64,000 bases of DNA from Protea cynaroides (Eukaryota; Streptophyta; Magnoliopsida; Proteales; Proteaceae), in the NCBI GenBank assembly GCA_028583415.1, contig CM053266.1:80482149-80546148 (forward strand), written 5' to 3'. A model generated the notes under the pieces. That model had not been told where the DNA came from and made no database searches. It saw only the letters and a list, made by a program, of their open reading frames with translations. Positions 10,912-22,001 of the stretch are shown here, one piece after another; the first letter of the stretch is position 1; every line of letters begins with the position of its first letter. Position numbers and translations under genes: made by a program.

Positions 10912-12395
10912 TCTCCCTCAAGTGGACTAAGTAGATATACGAAGGGCTAGCTTGTTGAGTAGAAACGCGAAAGGGTTTGGGCCGAAGGCTTTAGTGAATA
11001 TATCAGCCCGTTGTAGATTTGATCGAATATGATGTGTGCAAATCAAATCATGCTATATCTTCTCTCGGATAAATTGACAATCTCTTTGATATGTTTTGTT
11101 CTCTCATAGAATACTGGATTTGCAACAATATATAATGCAGATTGATTGTCGCAGTATGCGGAAATTGGAAAAGTATGCAAAAGGCCTAAGTCTTGATAAA
11201 TAGATTTTAACCATGTAATCTCACAAGTCAACATAGCAAAAGCCCTATAATCGGCCTCAGCAGAGCACCTAGAAAACAATGTGCTGTTTATTTATTTTTT
11301 TTTTTTTTTTAATTTTTTAGTTTTTGTCTTTCAAGAAATTGGAGTAGAACCAAAGAACACAACATAACCCGTAGTAGACCGCCGAGTAAACGGGCAACTG
11401 GCCCAGTCGGAGTCACGGTAGCCCGTGAGTACTGTTGATGTAGTATTGAATACATGTAATCCAAGAGAGAGTGAGTGCTTTAGGTAACGAATGACACAGT
11501 TGGCAGCCAACAAATGAGGTTCCCTTGGCTAATGCATAAACTTGCTGAGAATATGGACAACATAACGGAGATCAGGGCGTGTCACAATTAGGTAGATTAA
11601 TCTCCCAATCAATCGCCTGTAAGCTGATGGATCAGCAATTAGAGAAACATTTTCATTGTCTACGTTTAAATTTTGATCCATAGGAAATGAGCACGGTTTT
11701 CTACCTAGAAGCCCAGAGTCATTAATAATATCCAGGCATATTTTTGTTGTGTTAGAATAAGCCCATCAGGGTGTACACGACCTCAATCCCCCAAAAGTAT
11801 GTTAATGGGCTTAAATCCTTGATATGAAATTCACTCTGTAGATGGGCCTTTGTCGTAGTAATATGGATCTGGTTTGTACCTGTTATAATTATATCGTCGA
11901 CATAGACCAATACAATTGTTCGAATCAGCCCATCGTGAAAGGTAAACATGATGTATCAACCACTGATTGGGAAAAACCCATATGTAAAATTGTGTCCACA
12001 AACTTATGGTTCCACTACCTTGGGGCCTGTTTGAGGCTATACAAAGATTTTTGAAGCTGACATACAGCTCTAGAAGGAACAACAATACAAGGAGGTGGTG
12101 TCACGTACACCTCTTCATCAAGACCGCCATGCAGGAATGTATTTTTTACGTCTAATTGACAGAGAGTCCAATTATTTGATGTCGCCAAAGCAATTAAGCA
12201 TCTAACAATGACTAACTTTGCAACTGGAGCGAAGGTCTCATGATAATCTAGACCTTCTAGTTGTGTATACCCTTTGGCCACTAAAAGGGCTTTGTATCAT
12301 GCAATGGATCCATCAGTATTTCTTTTAATTTTAAAGATCCATTTGCATCCTATGGCCCTTTTATCTACAAGTAATTTTTCAAAGGTCCAAGTGTT
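10912..12395 (-). pseudogene. Ty1/copia pol 3' half (RT and RNase H), broken
   Basis: On the minus strand, in order: reverse transcriptase start (AKGYTQLEGLDYHETFAPVAK, 12281 downward, preceded by IGCKWIFKIKR at about 12345), the catalytic YVDD with IIITG (11904-11893), the GYRDSDWA and RRSTTGY segment (about 11410-11331), and RNase H with AEADYRAFA and YCDNQSALYI (11279-11043). All are standard copia motifs. Several stops and frameshifts separate the pieces. An A-rich run (11285-11325) sits where RT meets RNase H. Integrase, protease and gag are absent because the element is cut at about 12395 by the Tat element. Confidence 0.85.
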
Positions 12396-12469
12396 ATACT
12401 AAATGTAAACATCAGTGCATATAAGTACAGAGAAATGTTAATTCAAGTAACAAAGGACCTGGGATATCC
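12396..12469. other. Junction of copia and Tat sequence
   Basis: A short AT-rich piece between the copia RT fragment and the extra Tat ORF. No LTR end or purine tract is visible. Confidence 0.4.
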
Positions 12470-13562
12470 CTAAGGGACAAACACTTGGATGAGGGAGACC
12501 ACAAGTAGGGTTCTAGTCAAAACCATGGTAGACCGGTTCTCCCAGGCAGAGGCAATGTCTTGAACCAAATCCGGAGTTAGCTCCCTGCAAGGCAATGGCT
12601 CGTCAGGAGATTCATGTACAGGACGTGGTAGGCCATGTTGTTGATGAAGTCGATTTGGAGAGTAGAACGTCGTATGTGTAAGACCCATAAATTGGACATG
12701 AGTGCCACCTGGGGTGCTCGTCACGATGCGATTCTCTCTCCACCAGCTACAACCCCACCGGATGTCTGCAGATCTGATCATGGTGAGCCGTCTTGGCCAA
12801 TCTGTCTCTTTGTGGAAGTCCGCACCATTGGCTCTCCCCCAGTATTGTTTATGTGTGAACTCAGGAACTTGTAGAGCTGGAATCAAACTCAATCTCTCTA
12901 GGAGCCAACACTGCAGTAAATGCGACGACCCTATAAATCGATCCAAATCGAACTTGTTGTTACGCCTCGCCATCACATCAAGGCCGTTCAAAGTTTCTGC
13001 CAAAACAGTTGGTATAATATCACCACCATCATTAGCATGGATAATGAGGTCCACTATGGCCGGGGACTCCGTGCGCTTCTGGCTTCTTAGCAAGTAACGA
13101 GCGATCATGCAGTAGATGAATACTCTTTCCCTCTGTACCTTTGCTTGGAAGTCCTCAGGGTCTTTGCGTGCATACTTTTTGGTCATTTCCTGGATCCTGG
13201 ATGTCCAATCCCCCATTCTTGAAGAAAACTTTGACTTCTTCCTTACTCCACTCGAAGTGTTCCCGGATCTTCTGAGTATACTCGTCTCGAAGCACAGGTT
13301 TGAAGATCCTCTCCCTGTAAGGGTACATCAGCCATGCCCTGAATTCTTCCACTGTAGGGCACATCATTGCATCACCAAATTTGAAGACGTACATTGAGGG
13401 GTCTCAAAATTTGGCGACTGCTTTCAATAGACCAGGACAGAGGCGCATATTCTGAAGGCCACATAGGGCTTCGAGATGATATGTCTTTAAAGGTGAGGTA
13501 TCTCTCCCAGAGTTGAACCATTCCCACTTCCTAAGACCTTTGTTCATGTTGTCGCACAGCTG
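12470..13562 (-). pseudogene. Extra ORF downstream of Tat pol, plant mobile domain-like
   Basis: Reading minus from about 13562: a segment with LRKWEWFNSGR and LCGLQNMRLCPGLL, a stop near 13404, then FKFGDAMMCPTVEEFRAWL (13382 down). After a frame change near 13155-13216 comes MGDWTSRIQEMTKKYARK and a block with PTVLAETLNGLDVMARR and LLQCWLLERL. The order FGD..PT.EEF.AWL then LxxLDxxxR...LLQxWLLERL resembles the plant mobile domain-like (DUF7745-type) ORFs carried by some plant retroelements. It has the same orientation as pol and lies 3' of integrase. Function in the element is unknown. Confidence 0.6.
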
Positions 13563-14259
13563 TCAAACAAAAGGGTCAGTCTTGTACATCACAAAAGTAG
13601 TAAACAAAGGGTTCAAGCCCACAATAAAGTGTTCATACAGTTGAGAGGTCTCCCGCTTAGGAGTGCATAAACATGAATATTTGAATGCATTCTAATAAAT
13701 CATGTATAGCTTTACTGCATATTATAGCTATGTCTGTGCACTACATCCTAATAGTCAGACAAAGTGCAAAGAAGATGAAGGCCTAGCTAGGCTGACAAGA
13801 AGCTGTCCACATGGTTGACCATGGGAGGATCTTTGGGCTGCTTATGTAGAGTGACTGATCCCCAAGAGAGGATGCCACCTTTTGGGCAAAGAAACATGGA
13901 TCTTGGAATTTGAGACGTCGTCGAATGGATGAACGACAGATGAATTCCAGTCGAGTTATAGGATTGTAAATGTATAGAATGACCTACTCACGAGACAGAG
14001 TGCCATACAGATCGCTCACAAAGGAAGGAGGCCAAAGATGTAAACTCTGGGAATCCATTGGATTGGAGAACGGGAGAAGAGTTTCGGCCATAGAAGGATT
14101 TCTTTCTCTGATAATGATGAGAAGGCACGACCTTTTAGCTGATAATAAGCCCGATAAGATCGAAGAGGTCCAAGGTTTCACAAACTATGGAAGTCCAACC
14201 CCCTCTTTTTTTTTATTTTTTTTTTTTTTATTTTTTTTTTAGGGGTAGAACTAAACATA
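13563..14259 (-). other. Spacer between Tat pol and the extra ORF
   Basis: No domain recognised. A T-rich run (14199-14240 on the plus strand) lies just past the end of pol. Confidence 0.5.
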
Positions 14260-15412
14260 GTACTCTTTACCTGATCCAGATTTGTCAGATACTGTAATTC
14301 TTCGCCATCAAAGTCGATAAACTATATAGCCTTTCCTGGGAGATTTCTTTGATAATAAAAGGTCCGCTCCAGTTTGGACGGAACTTAACCCTAGGGTCTT
14401 GTATGGGAGCCCTCTGCTCTTTTAGCACCAAGTCTCCAACAACCAAGTGACGAGGATGTACTTTCTTATTGAAGGTGGCAGCAATCGTCTACTGATACTT
14501 CTTTGAATTGTCTATAGCCCTCATCCTTTTTTCATCAATAAAATTCAATTCCTCATATCTCGCTCGCCTCCATTCGGCCTCAGAGATCTTAGATTCCATA
14601 AGAGTCCTCAAGGAAGGGACCTCTAATTTAATGGGAAGAACTGCCTCCATACCATAAACTAAGGAGTAGGGAGTTGCTCTTGTAGATGTCCTAACCGAAG
14701 TGTGGTAGGCCCATAAAGTATAGGGAAGCTTATCCGCCCAGTCCGTGTTAGTTTGTGCCATCTTCTGCAGGATAACCTTGATGTTCTTGTTAGCTGCCTG
14801 GACTACCCCATTTGTATGTGGGCGATAAGGAGAAGACCTATGCTGATTGATATGGAACTTCTCACACAAGTCTTGCACCTTACCTCTGGAATGTGTACCT
14901 TGATCAGATATCAAATTCTGAAGCATGCCGTGGCGGCAAATGATGTACTCTTGTAAGAACTTGGCCACTTTGTTGGCAGTGAGCTTGGCATAGGACTGTG
15001 CCTCTACCCACTTCGTGAAATAATCTATGGCAACCAGGATAAATTCATGTCCATTGGATGTTGGGGTTTATCTTCCCAATCACATTTATACCCCATGTCG
15101 AAAATGGCCAAGGAGAGCTCAAAGTATGCAACTCTGCTGGGGGCACATGGATAAGATTGGCAAATATCTGGCACTTGTGACATCTTTTCACAAAATCGGC
15201 ACAGTCTGCTTCTATTGTGTTCCAATAATACCCCTAGCGTAAGATTTTTTTAGCAAGCATCCTGGCATTCATGTGGGGTCCACATATCCCTTCATGGATT
15301 TGTTCAATAACATTCCGGGCCTGTTCCTCATCGACACAAACCAACTGGACTCCATCATAAGACCTCTTATATAAAATATCTTCATATAATATGAACTGGG
15401 CAGCACGTCTCC
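14260..15412 (-). pseudogene. Tat integrase, broken
   Basis: The core reads GMLQNLISDQGTHSRGKVQ (14930 down), then HRSSPYRPHTNGVVQAANK, LPYTLWAYHTSVRTST and TPYSLVYGMEAVLP, all standard for Ty3/gypsy integrase of this group. The usual E of NG(A/V)VE is Q here (NGVVQAANK), so the third catalytic residue is lost. Zinc-finger and early core parts lie at about 15412-15000 in shifting frames. The C-terminal module with VGDLVLKE and PNWSGPF lies at 14440-14340, ending with FDGEELQYLTNLDQ-like sequence near 14260. Confidence 0.85.
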
Positions 15413-16503
15413 TCAGGGTTTCTTCTCTCCTGATGTCGCATCTGCAGGGTATTTAGATTCCCTGATGAAATCCACTATAGGGGCAAACCAAGGTCGACCG
15501 TCTGCTGTCAGCACATTGACCTCTTCTTCCCTGTAAGCCGACTGTATCATTATTTCAATTATTAAAGGTTGCATCTTCTCATTTGGATTACCCCCAATCA
15601 TTGACGCTAGCGTTGCCAACGCATCAGCATATCGATTTGTATCTCTCGGGAAGTATCCAAATTCTATCTCTTTGAATTTACTGCCAAGACTTGAGCCCAA
15701 TGTTTATAAGGTACGAGCTTTTCATCTCTTGTCTTCCAGTCTTCCCTGACTTGATAGATGACGACTGAAGAGTCTCCGTACACTTTCAATTTCTGTACAC
15801 CAAAGGACAAAGCCGCTCGGAGCCCTCTCACACAGGCTTCATACTCTGCAATATTGTTTGTGCATTCGAACTCCAAACGAAAAGACAAAGGTATGAAGAC
15901 ACCGTCAAGATCGACTAACAATACCCCAACTCCATATCCTCGATGATTTGCCATGCCGTCAAAGAACATCACCCAAGTGTCATCTCCCAGTTCTTCCTGA
16001 ACAGTGGAGACTTCTTCACCAGGAAATACGTCCTCCAATTGCTTAAGATTTCCTTTGATTGGGAGTGATGACAAATGCTCAGCGATCACACTCCCCTTGA
16101 TAGACTTTTGGTTCATGTAGGTAATATCAAACTCTGAAAGCAGCAAGAACCACCGTGCCATTCTTCCTGTCAAGGCTGGCTTCTCGAAAAGGTACTTGAT
16201 TGGGTCCATGCAGGAGATGAGGACAATAGGATATGAGAGCATGTAATGTCTCAATCTCTTCGTCACCCAGACCAAAGCTGTGCATGTTTTCTTCAAAGGG
16301 GTATAGTTAACCTCATAGCCCGTGAATTTCTTGCTCAGATAATACACAGCCCTCTCAGTACGTCCATCTTCGTCATGCTGGGCAATCATGGATCCCATTG
16401 ACTCTTCCAAGACAGACAAATACAACAGAAGTGATCTCCCAGGGGTTGGCGAGACCAAAACTAGCAGATTAGTCAGATATGCCTTGATCCTATCGAAAGC
16501 CAA
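15413..16503 (-). pseudogene. Tat RNase H plus archaeal-type RNase H
   Basis: The first domain (16503 to about 16060) has LYLSVLEESMGSMI, AVYYLSKKFTGYEVNYTPLK and FEKPALTGRMARW, the Ty3/gypsy RNase H and its tail. The second (about 15990-15640) has WVMFFDGMANHRGYGVGVLL, NNIAEYEACVRGLRAAL and VYGDSSVVIYQV, giving the D, E and D of an archaeal-type RNase H. A frameshift near 15680 leads into FGYFPRDTNRYADALATLAS, its last motif. Such a second RNase H is a mark of the Tat group. Confidence 0.88.
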
Positions 16504-18015
16504 CTGGCACTGGGGATTCCAAATTTTTGGCTGGTCCTTCTTTAATAGCTTGAAAATAGGTTTACAGATGGCTGTCAGATGCGCTATGAATCTGTTTATG
16601 TATTACACTCTTCCTAGGAATCCTCTGATCTCCTTTTCTATTCGTGGAGGAGGCATTTCAGATATAGCTTTAATCTTGGCTGGGTTAATCTCTATACCCC
16701 TCTCACTTACCAAGAAGCCCAACATTTTTCCAGCAGTTACTCTAAAAGCACACTTCTGTGGATTCAGCCTCAACTTGTATCGCTTTATCCGTTCAAAGAA
16801 TGTCCTTAATGCTGTGAAGTGATCCTCCTTGGTAATTTACTTCACAATCATATCATCTACATATACTTCAACCTCCTTATGGATCAAGTCATGGAGGACA
16901 GTAGTAGCCATTCTTTGGTAAGTAGCCCCAGCATTCTTAAGCCCAAATGGCATTACTGTATAACAATAAATACCCCAATTTGTAGTGAATGAAGTTTTCT
17001 CTTTATCCTCTGGTGCCATCTTTATCTGATTGTAGCCTGAGAAGCCATCCATGAAAGATAACAGTGCATGTCCAGCAGTATTGTTGACCAATATGTCAAT
17101 CTTGGGTAGCGAAAAGTCATCCTTAGGGCTTGCTTTGTTCAGATTCTTATAATCCACACATACCCTTAATTTACCATCTTTCTTTGGGACAATGACAATA
17201 TTGGCCAACCACTCAGGGTAATGGACCACTTCAAGAAAACCGACATTAAGTTACTTCTGGATATCCTCCTTGACCTTCAAAGCCCACTGTGGCCTCAATC
17301 TCCTCAATTTTTGTTTGTGGGGCTTTGAACCAGGCATCAAGGGAATCCTATGTTGGACCACCTCAGGGTCCATTCCAGGCATATCCTCATAAGACCCGAC
17401 AAAGACTTCTTGAAATTCTTTGAATAACTCCACCATATTAGTTGTTTCTTCCTCAGTTAAAGTTACCCCGACCTTGATCTCACGGGGCTCTTCAGTTGAG
17501 CCCAAGTTGACCATTTTGAACTCCTCTTCGACTGGTCGGGCCTTCATTTCTTTTGAGGCCTTAATAGATTGCATTAACTCAGGAGAAGGTTCATCATTTT
17601 CATCATTATCAGAGTCAGAGTTAGTGTAATCGACAGGAATGGAAGAAGAAGAAGAAGACACAGTATAATCGAAAGTGAAATTTTCATTACTAATAGAAGA
17701 GGTGTCTATAGGATAGGAGGTTCCAAGCGGGATAGAATCAACACTAGAAAATGTTTGCATCTTATCTAAACTTGTACTAGGCACAGACACAACCAAATTA
17801 TTCAAAATACATGACTCATTAAAAAAGACAAAATGGTCTACACAACTCCAATTAGGGATAACCCCATCAAAAGGATGAATAAGCTGGTGTGGACCCAAAT
17901 CCTCGTTCTCGCTTTCCTCGGTGATGGCCAAGACTCCTTCGTCATCGAACAAGCTGTCGACATCCATGAACTCTAATCCCTTCTTCGCCGCATCACTTTG
18001 CTTTTGAATCCTCAT
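16504..18015 (-). pseudogene. Tat protease-RT linker and reverse transcriptase
   Basis: From 18015 a Ser/Asp/Glu-rich linker of about 200 residues leads to HKQKLRRLRPQWALKVKEDI (about 17310-17251), the RT entrance. After a break come VPKKDGKLRVCVDYKNLNKA (about 17190), FMDGFSGYNQIKMAPEDKEK, MPFGLKNAGATYQR and the catalytic YVDD (16863-16852). A stop (16837-16839) interrupts the frame just after it. The RT thumb and connection continue in other frames to 16504 (for example AGKMLGFLVS). Confidence 0.88.
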
Positions 18016-18284
18016 CAGCTCCAGCTCTACCCAATCAATATCACAGTCAAAGAAGATCTCAAACCCAGGAACTCATCGTTGAAGGTGCACGTCATACCAT
18101 GGCTCGGGGAAGCCACATAATGGAAAGTCTGACTCTTCCTTGACGAAGTGTCCATTAAGAGTTGAAAAAGATGAGATCTCTTCTTTACTATGAATCCCAT
18201 CGAAATGGAGGTTATGGATCTCTTGGTCCGACCATTGTTGCTGCATGTCTTACTACTACTGCTTTTTCTTGGAAAAACTGAAAA
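18016..18284 (-). other. Linker remains between Tat protease and RT
   Basis: Open only in short broken frames. Probably part of the long protease-RT linker. Confidence 0.4.
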
Positions 18285-19547
18285 CTACCTACTATTCTTG
18301 TACTTTCTTTTTTCGAGCCTCGAAAAACGATCATCGGCTCTCCTCCGCTTCTGATCAATCAGGGCTAGGTCTTCCCTGGAAGGAACGTACCCCAGTCCAA
18401 ATCTGTTCTCATTTATCCTTAGAGAAAGCACATTGATGTCACCTTGTTGATGCAAACCCAGACCCATTCCTGGGAAAAAAGACATGTTAAACAATGAATT
18501 AAATACAAAACTTAAATTCTTACCTGAGGGTTCTGACTGTGTTGTTGCCAGGATTGAACTGATCTGGAACCCACTCAGTTGGACCCCTGCACTGTCCTCT
18601 GAACCGCCGTCTCCCACTGCTAGGGCATTAACCATATCAAAATTGGCATACACTGTCACCACCACCCCTTCATATAGGAATCTGACCTTCTGATGCAATG
18701 ACGAGGTGAGGACTCCTTCTTTGTGGATCCAGGGCCTTCCCAAAAGTAGATTGAAGAAAGCAAGTATGTCCACGACGTGAAGCTTGACATCAAACATAAC
18801 AGGTCCCACCTTAATTTGTGCATTAAGTACTCCATTGATGGTCCTCCTGGTACAGTCATAAGCCTTAACACAGTGTTTGGACAGCTTGAGCTCTGCCTCA
18901 TTGAACCCAAGATGTTTGAAAGTGCTGAGAGGGAATACATTCAATGCTGAGCCTTCATTTACAAACACTCTTGGAATCAAGTGATCCCTGAGGCCGATGG
19001 TGATATAGATAGCCTTGTTATGCATCCTTCCTTCATCAATGAGGTCGGCATCACCATACATCAAGGAGTTAACAACATTAGATCCCCCAACTATGCTTGC
19101 TAGCTCAGTACAATTAGTGGAGACTAGAACTTGGATGCTGGATAATGATTTTAGAACTGCGTCCCTGTGTGCCTTGGATGCCATGAGTAATCCCCAAATT
19201 GACACATTAGCCTGTGTCTTTTCCAACTACTTCAAAATAGGGTTCTGGGGCTCAGGGGCAGTACATTGCTCTTTCCCCTTGTCTCTTACCAACTGTCCGG
19301 GATTATCAACTGTTAGGTTTGCAGGCTTGAAGGTCTTTCCACTCCGGGTTTCTGCTATAGGCTTGTCATCATACCCAGGGATGTAAACCTCCAGGTTACT
19401 AAAATCTTGGGTCGCCTGGGCTACCTCCAGCTCATCCTCAATGTATATGATTAAAGGGGTTCCCTTCTCAACCCTTGCTACGGAATGCTTTGTCTGATGA
19501 GGGAAGGCAACCTCTAGATCATACTCTGGTTCTTGCTTGATAGCCAC
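18285..19547 (-). pseudogene. Tat aspartic protease region
   Basis: 19547-19227 encodes an acidic linker ending in a stop. 19226-18285 encodes SIVGGSNVVNSLMYGDADLI, AIYITIGLRDHLIPRVFVNEGSALNVFPLS and LLGRPWIHKEGV. The layout (beta strand, FV-x-x-GSALN, then LLGRPWIH) is that of Tat-group retropepsins. The catalytic Asp expected before the Gly (usually D-N-G or D-x-G) is replaced: the copy reads V-N-E-G. If this is a mutation, the enzyme is dead. Confidence 0.75.
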
Positions 19548-19809
19548 AGCCTCAGATGATCCCTCATACTTGTTCTGGTCCTTCCAACTATAAACGGGTG
19601 AAACTGAAGATGCGCCGTATTCATCAGAATTTTCAAAAGGTGAAAAATTGTAACGACCATCCTCCTCCCCTTCCTCTATGAAGTTGACAGAGTGGTTAGG
19701 GAGAGGATTTTTTTCTATAGATGCTGGTCGATTCTGAATGACAAAAGTTCCAGCCTCCAGTGCATCTTGAATCGCTTCCTTTAAGGCAAAGCAGAACTCC
19801 GTGCCATGC
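19548..19809 (-). other. Gag-protease junction of Tat element
   Basis: Continues the gag tail as broken open frame with GHGTEFCFALKEAIQDALEAG just after the stop at the Gag zinc-binding motif. Acidic and serine-rich. Confidence 0.5.
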
Positions 19810-21026
19810 CCAGCCTAGTTGTGGAACTTGCAAAATCTGCCTTGCCTAAAACTTGCTGGGAGAGGATTGGGTAGTACCATCGGTCCAGGGGGCTTTAATT
19901 GGCCTTCCTTCATCAACTTATCCATGATCAATTCTCTAGGTAAACCCAGCTCTGTATATTGTCTGCTTGCTCTCTGACTCCTCTGATGATACGGAGCTTC
20001 AATAAATAACGGGGTAGAAGAGGCTGCTGCCACACTCTTGGCATGTGAGAAGGAATTTGCACTAGACGCTTTGGAAGAATTATTTCTCCTACTCGAGCTG
20101 CCCTCAGATATTACCTTATCGCCCTTATGCAGAAGATCCCCGTGGTTGATCGCATCTTCGATCTGTTGTCCAGCGGCGATTAAGGTCTGGAATGTGGTGA
20201 TGCCTTGTCCAAAGATAAAAGTTTTGTATGGGTTAGCCAACCCTCTCATCATCATGGTGACTTGCTCTCTCTCAGAAGGTCTGTTCTAGATTTACGCAGC
20301 AATGGCCCTGAACCTAGCCAAGTAAGCAGTGAATCCTTCTCCGGGACAACTGCATGATTGTTTTTAACTGCCTTCTGTGGGTTTCCACTTCAGTGTTATA
20401 AGAATAATGTTCCACAAAAGCAGTTGTAATGTCTACCTAGGACTTGATTTGGGAAGGTTTCAAGTGAAAAAACCATTTGTGAGCCCCACCAGATAAAGAG
20501 AACTGAATGCTTGGCCCAATTGCTCATCTGTGAACCCTTTCCCTATCCTCAAGATACCAGTAAATGATCCAAGATGGGTGGTGGGGCAGCCCAATCCATC
20601 AAATTTCTCCAGAGGCCATTTGAATTTATCTGGCAGCTTGGCCTCTAGGAAGTAATTCACTCCCTCAGCGTCTATAATCTGATCTTCCATTCCTTTCATT
20701 TCTCGAAGCAAATGCTCTACATTGTGTAATCGACTCGTGACAGCTGAACTTGCCAACAGTTTATCCACCTCCGATAGCTTACTGGGGGAAGGCTCTTGAA
20801 TCACTATTTGGGGCGAAGGGGATGCATTCATGGGGGTGGTGGGACCATTGCCCCCCTCAGGTGAGGCTGCTGCATTGGAGGCTGATTGCGGCCCAATATT
20901 CATGTTTTGCTTGACCAACCCTACCATGGCGTGAACCGTTTGCTCCAAACTGGTAAGTCTAGTGGTCAAAATGGCGATTGGATCCTCTAGGCGGTCATGA
21001 TGATCTTCTATCTCATGATCTTCCAT
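19810..21026 (-). pseudogene. Tat gag
   Basis: Starts at ATG 21026 with an acidic N-terminus and a short heptad-like stretch (LTTRLTSLEQTVHAMVGL). It runs to FLEAKLPDKFKWPLEKFDGLG, the usual Gag core entry of the Tat group, then breaks by stops and frameshifts (about 20460-20255). It resumes with MMMRGLANPYKTFIFGQGITT and ends at RFCKFHN, a stop, then GHGTEFC on the far side, giving a C-x2-H-x3-GH-x4-C zinc-binding pattern across the stop. Confidence 0.8.
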
Positions 21027-21981
21027 TTTCTCTACCAGACTAACCGGCCCTCTAGGATATCCCTGGGTTGATTGAAGACTGAGGACTCTATGTAGTCTCC
21101 TAGAGGTGGGATCCCTTACCCAACTGGATGTTATGTTTCAACTCCTGAAGATGACTGGAAATATGGAACAGGGGAACAAAGGTCAGGACTCTAACAGACG
21201 GGGAGAACCGAGAATAATGAACATGCATGCATCAAAGCTGACTCAACCAGACAAAGTTAGATCCTGTGCAAGAACTCCATTAGGTTTAGTCCTCACCAAT
21301 TCTGGCGATTCAGATTGATTCTTTGGTTGGCTTTCAGCAAGAGGGTATCTGTGAAACAGACCATGCCTCCGGCTGAAACTCCAACCAAATGAACATATCG
21401 GGATCGTTGGGTTTGGGAGGGATTCACCGTCTGAGAGGACGCGCACAGGATATCAAAGAATTTCGATTCAATCTTGAACAAATGAGTGATGGCTTTATCA
21501 ATGACCACCCACGTTAAGCGAGGTGAAACTGGGTAAAGACAACACTTAGGTGTTCAGGGATGAATAAAGCATACAAGTGTCAGTAATGTGATAATGGGAC
21601 ACGACAAGGCTACCTTGACAAGGATAAGAATGCCTATCACCATATGCACGATGAGTCAAAGACACCTACATCCCTTTATATATCCGCATATCCGCAAGTA
21701 CAGGCCAAGGTTGTGGCTTCACCTGGCAGGTCATCCAATATGCACTGGAGCCCGTTTCAGCTAACCACGAGGTTTGTAACAATAGTAACCAATATCTCGA
21801 GAACCATGATATCACTATATCATAAAATAATCAGCAATGTATACAATGCCCTTAAACAATCAAGGCTACAAGCAAGGGTGTTCGCTACTTCTATACCTAA
21901 CTACAACCTAAAGTCCCAAGATATAAGTTTATGCATAAAGAGAAAGGGATAGGGATTTACAATCTGGAGTCTGGCATGAAT
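21027..21981 (-). other. 5' leader of Tat element
   Basis: Lies between primer site and gag start. No conserved coding sequence seen. Confidence 0.6.
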
Positions 21982-22000
21982 GTCCCCAGTGGAGTCACCA
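21982..22000 (-). other. Primer binding site of Tat element
   Basis: The minus strand reads TGGTGACTCCACTGGGGAC one base inside the LTR edge. A primer tRNA would end GTCACCA, so it begins with the required TGG. The same GACTCCACTGGGGA phrase is common next to Tat/Ogre LTRs. The tRNA is not assigned. Confidence 0.7.
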
Positions 22001-22001
22001 C

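Noticed and set aside
12635..13397. Plus-strand open frames opposite the extra Tat ORF
   Set aside because: They are shadows of the minus-strand ORF and contain no recognisable motif.
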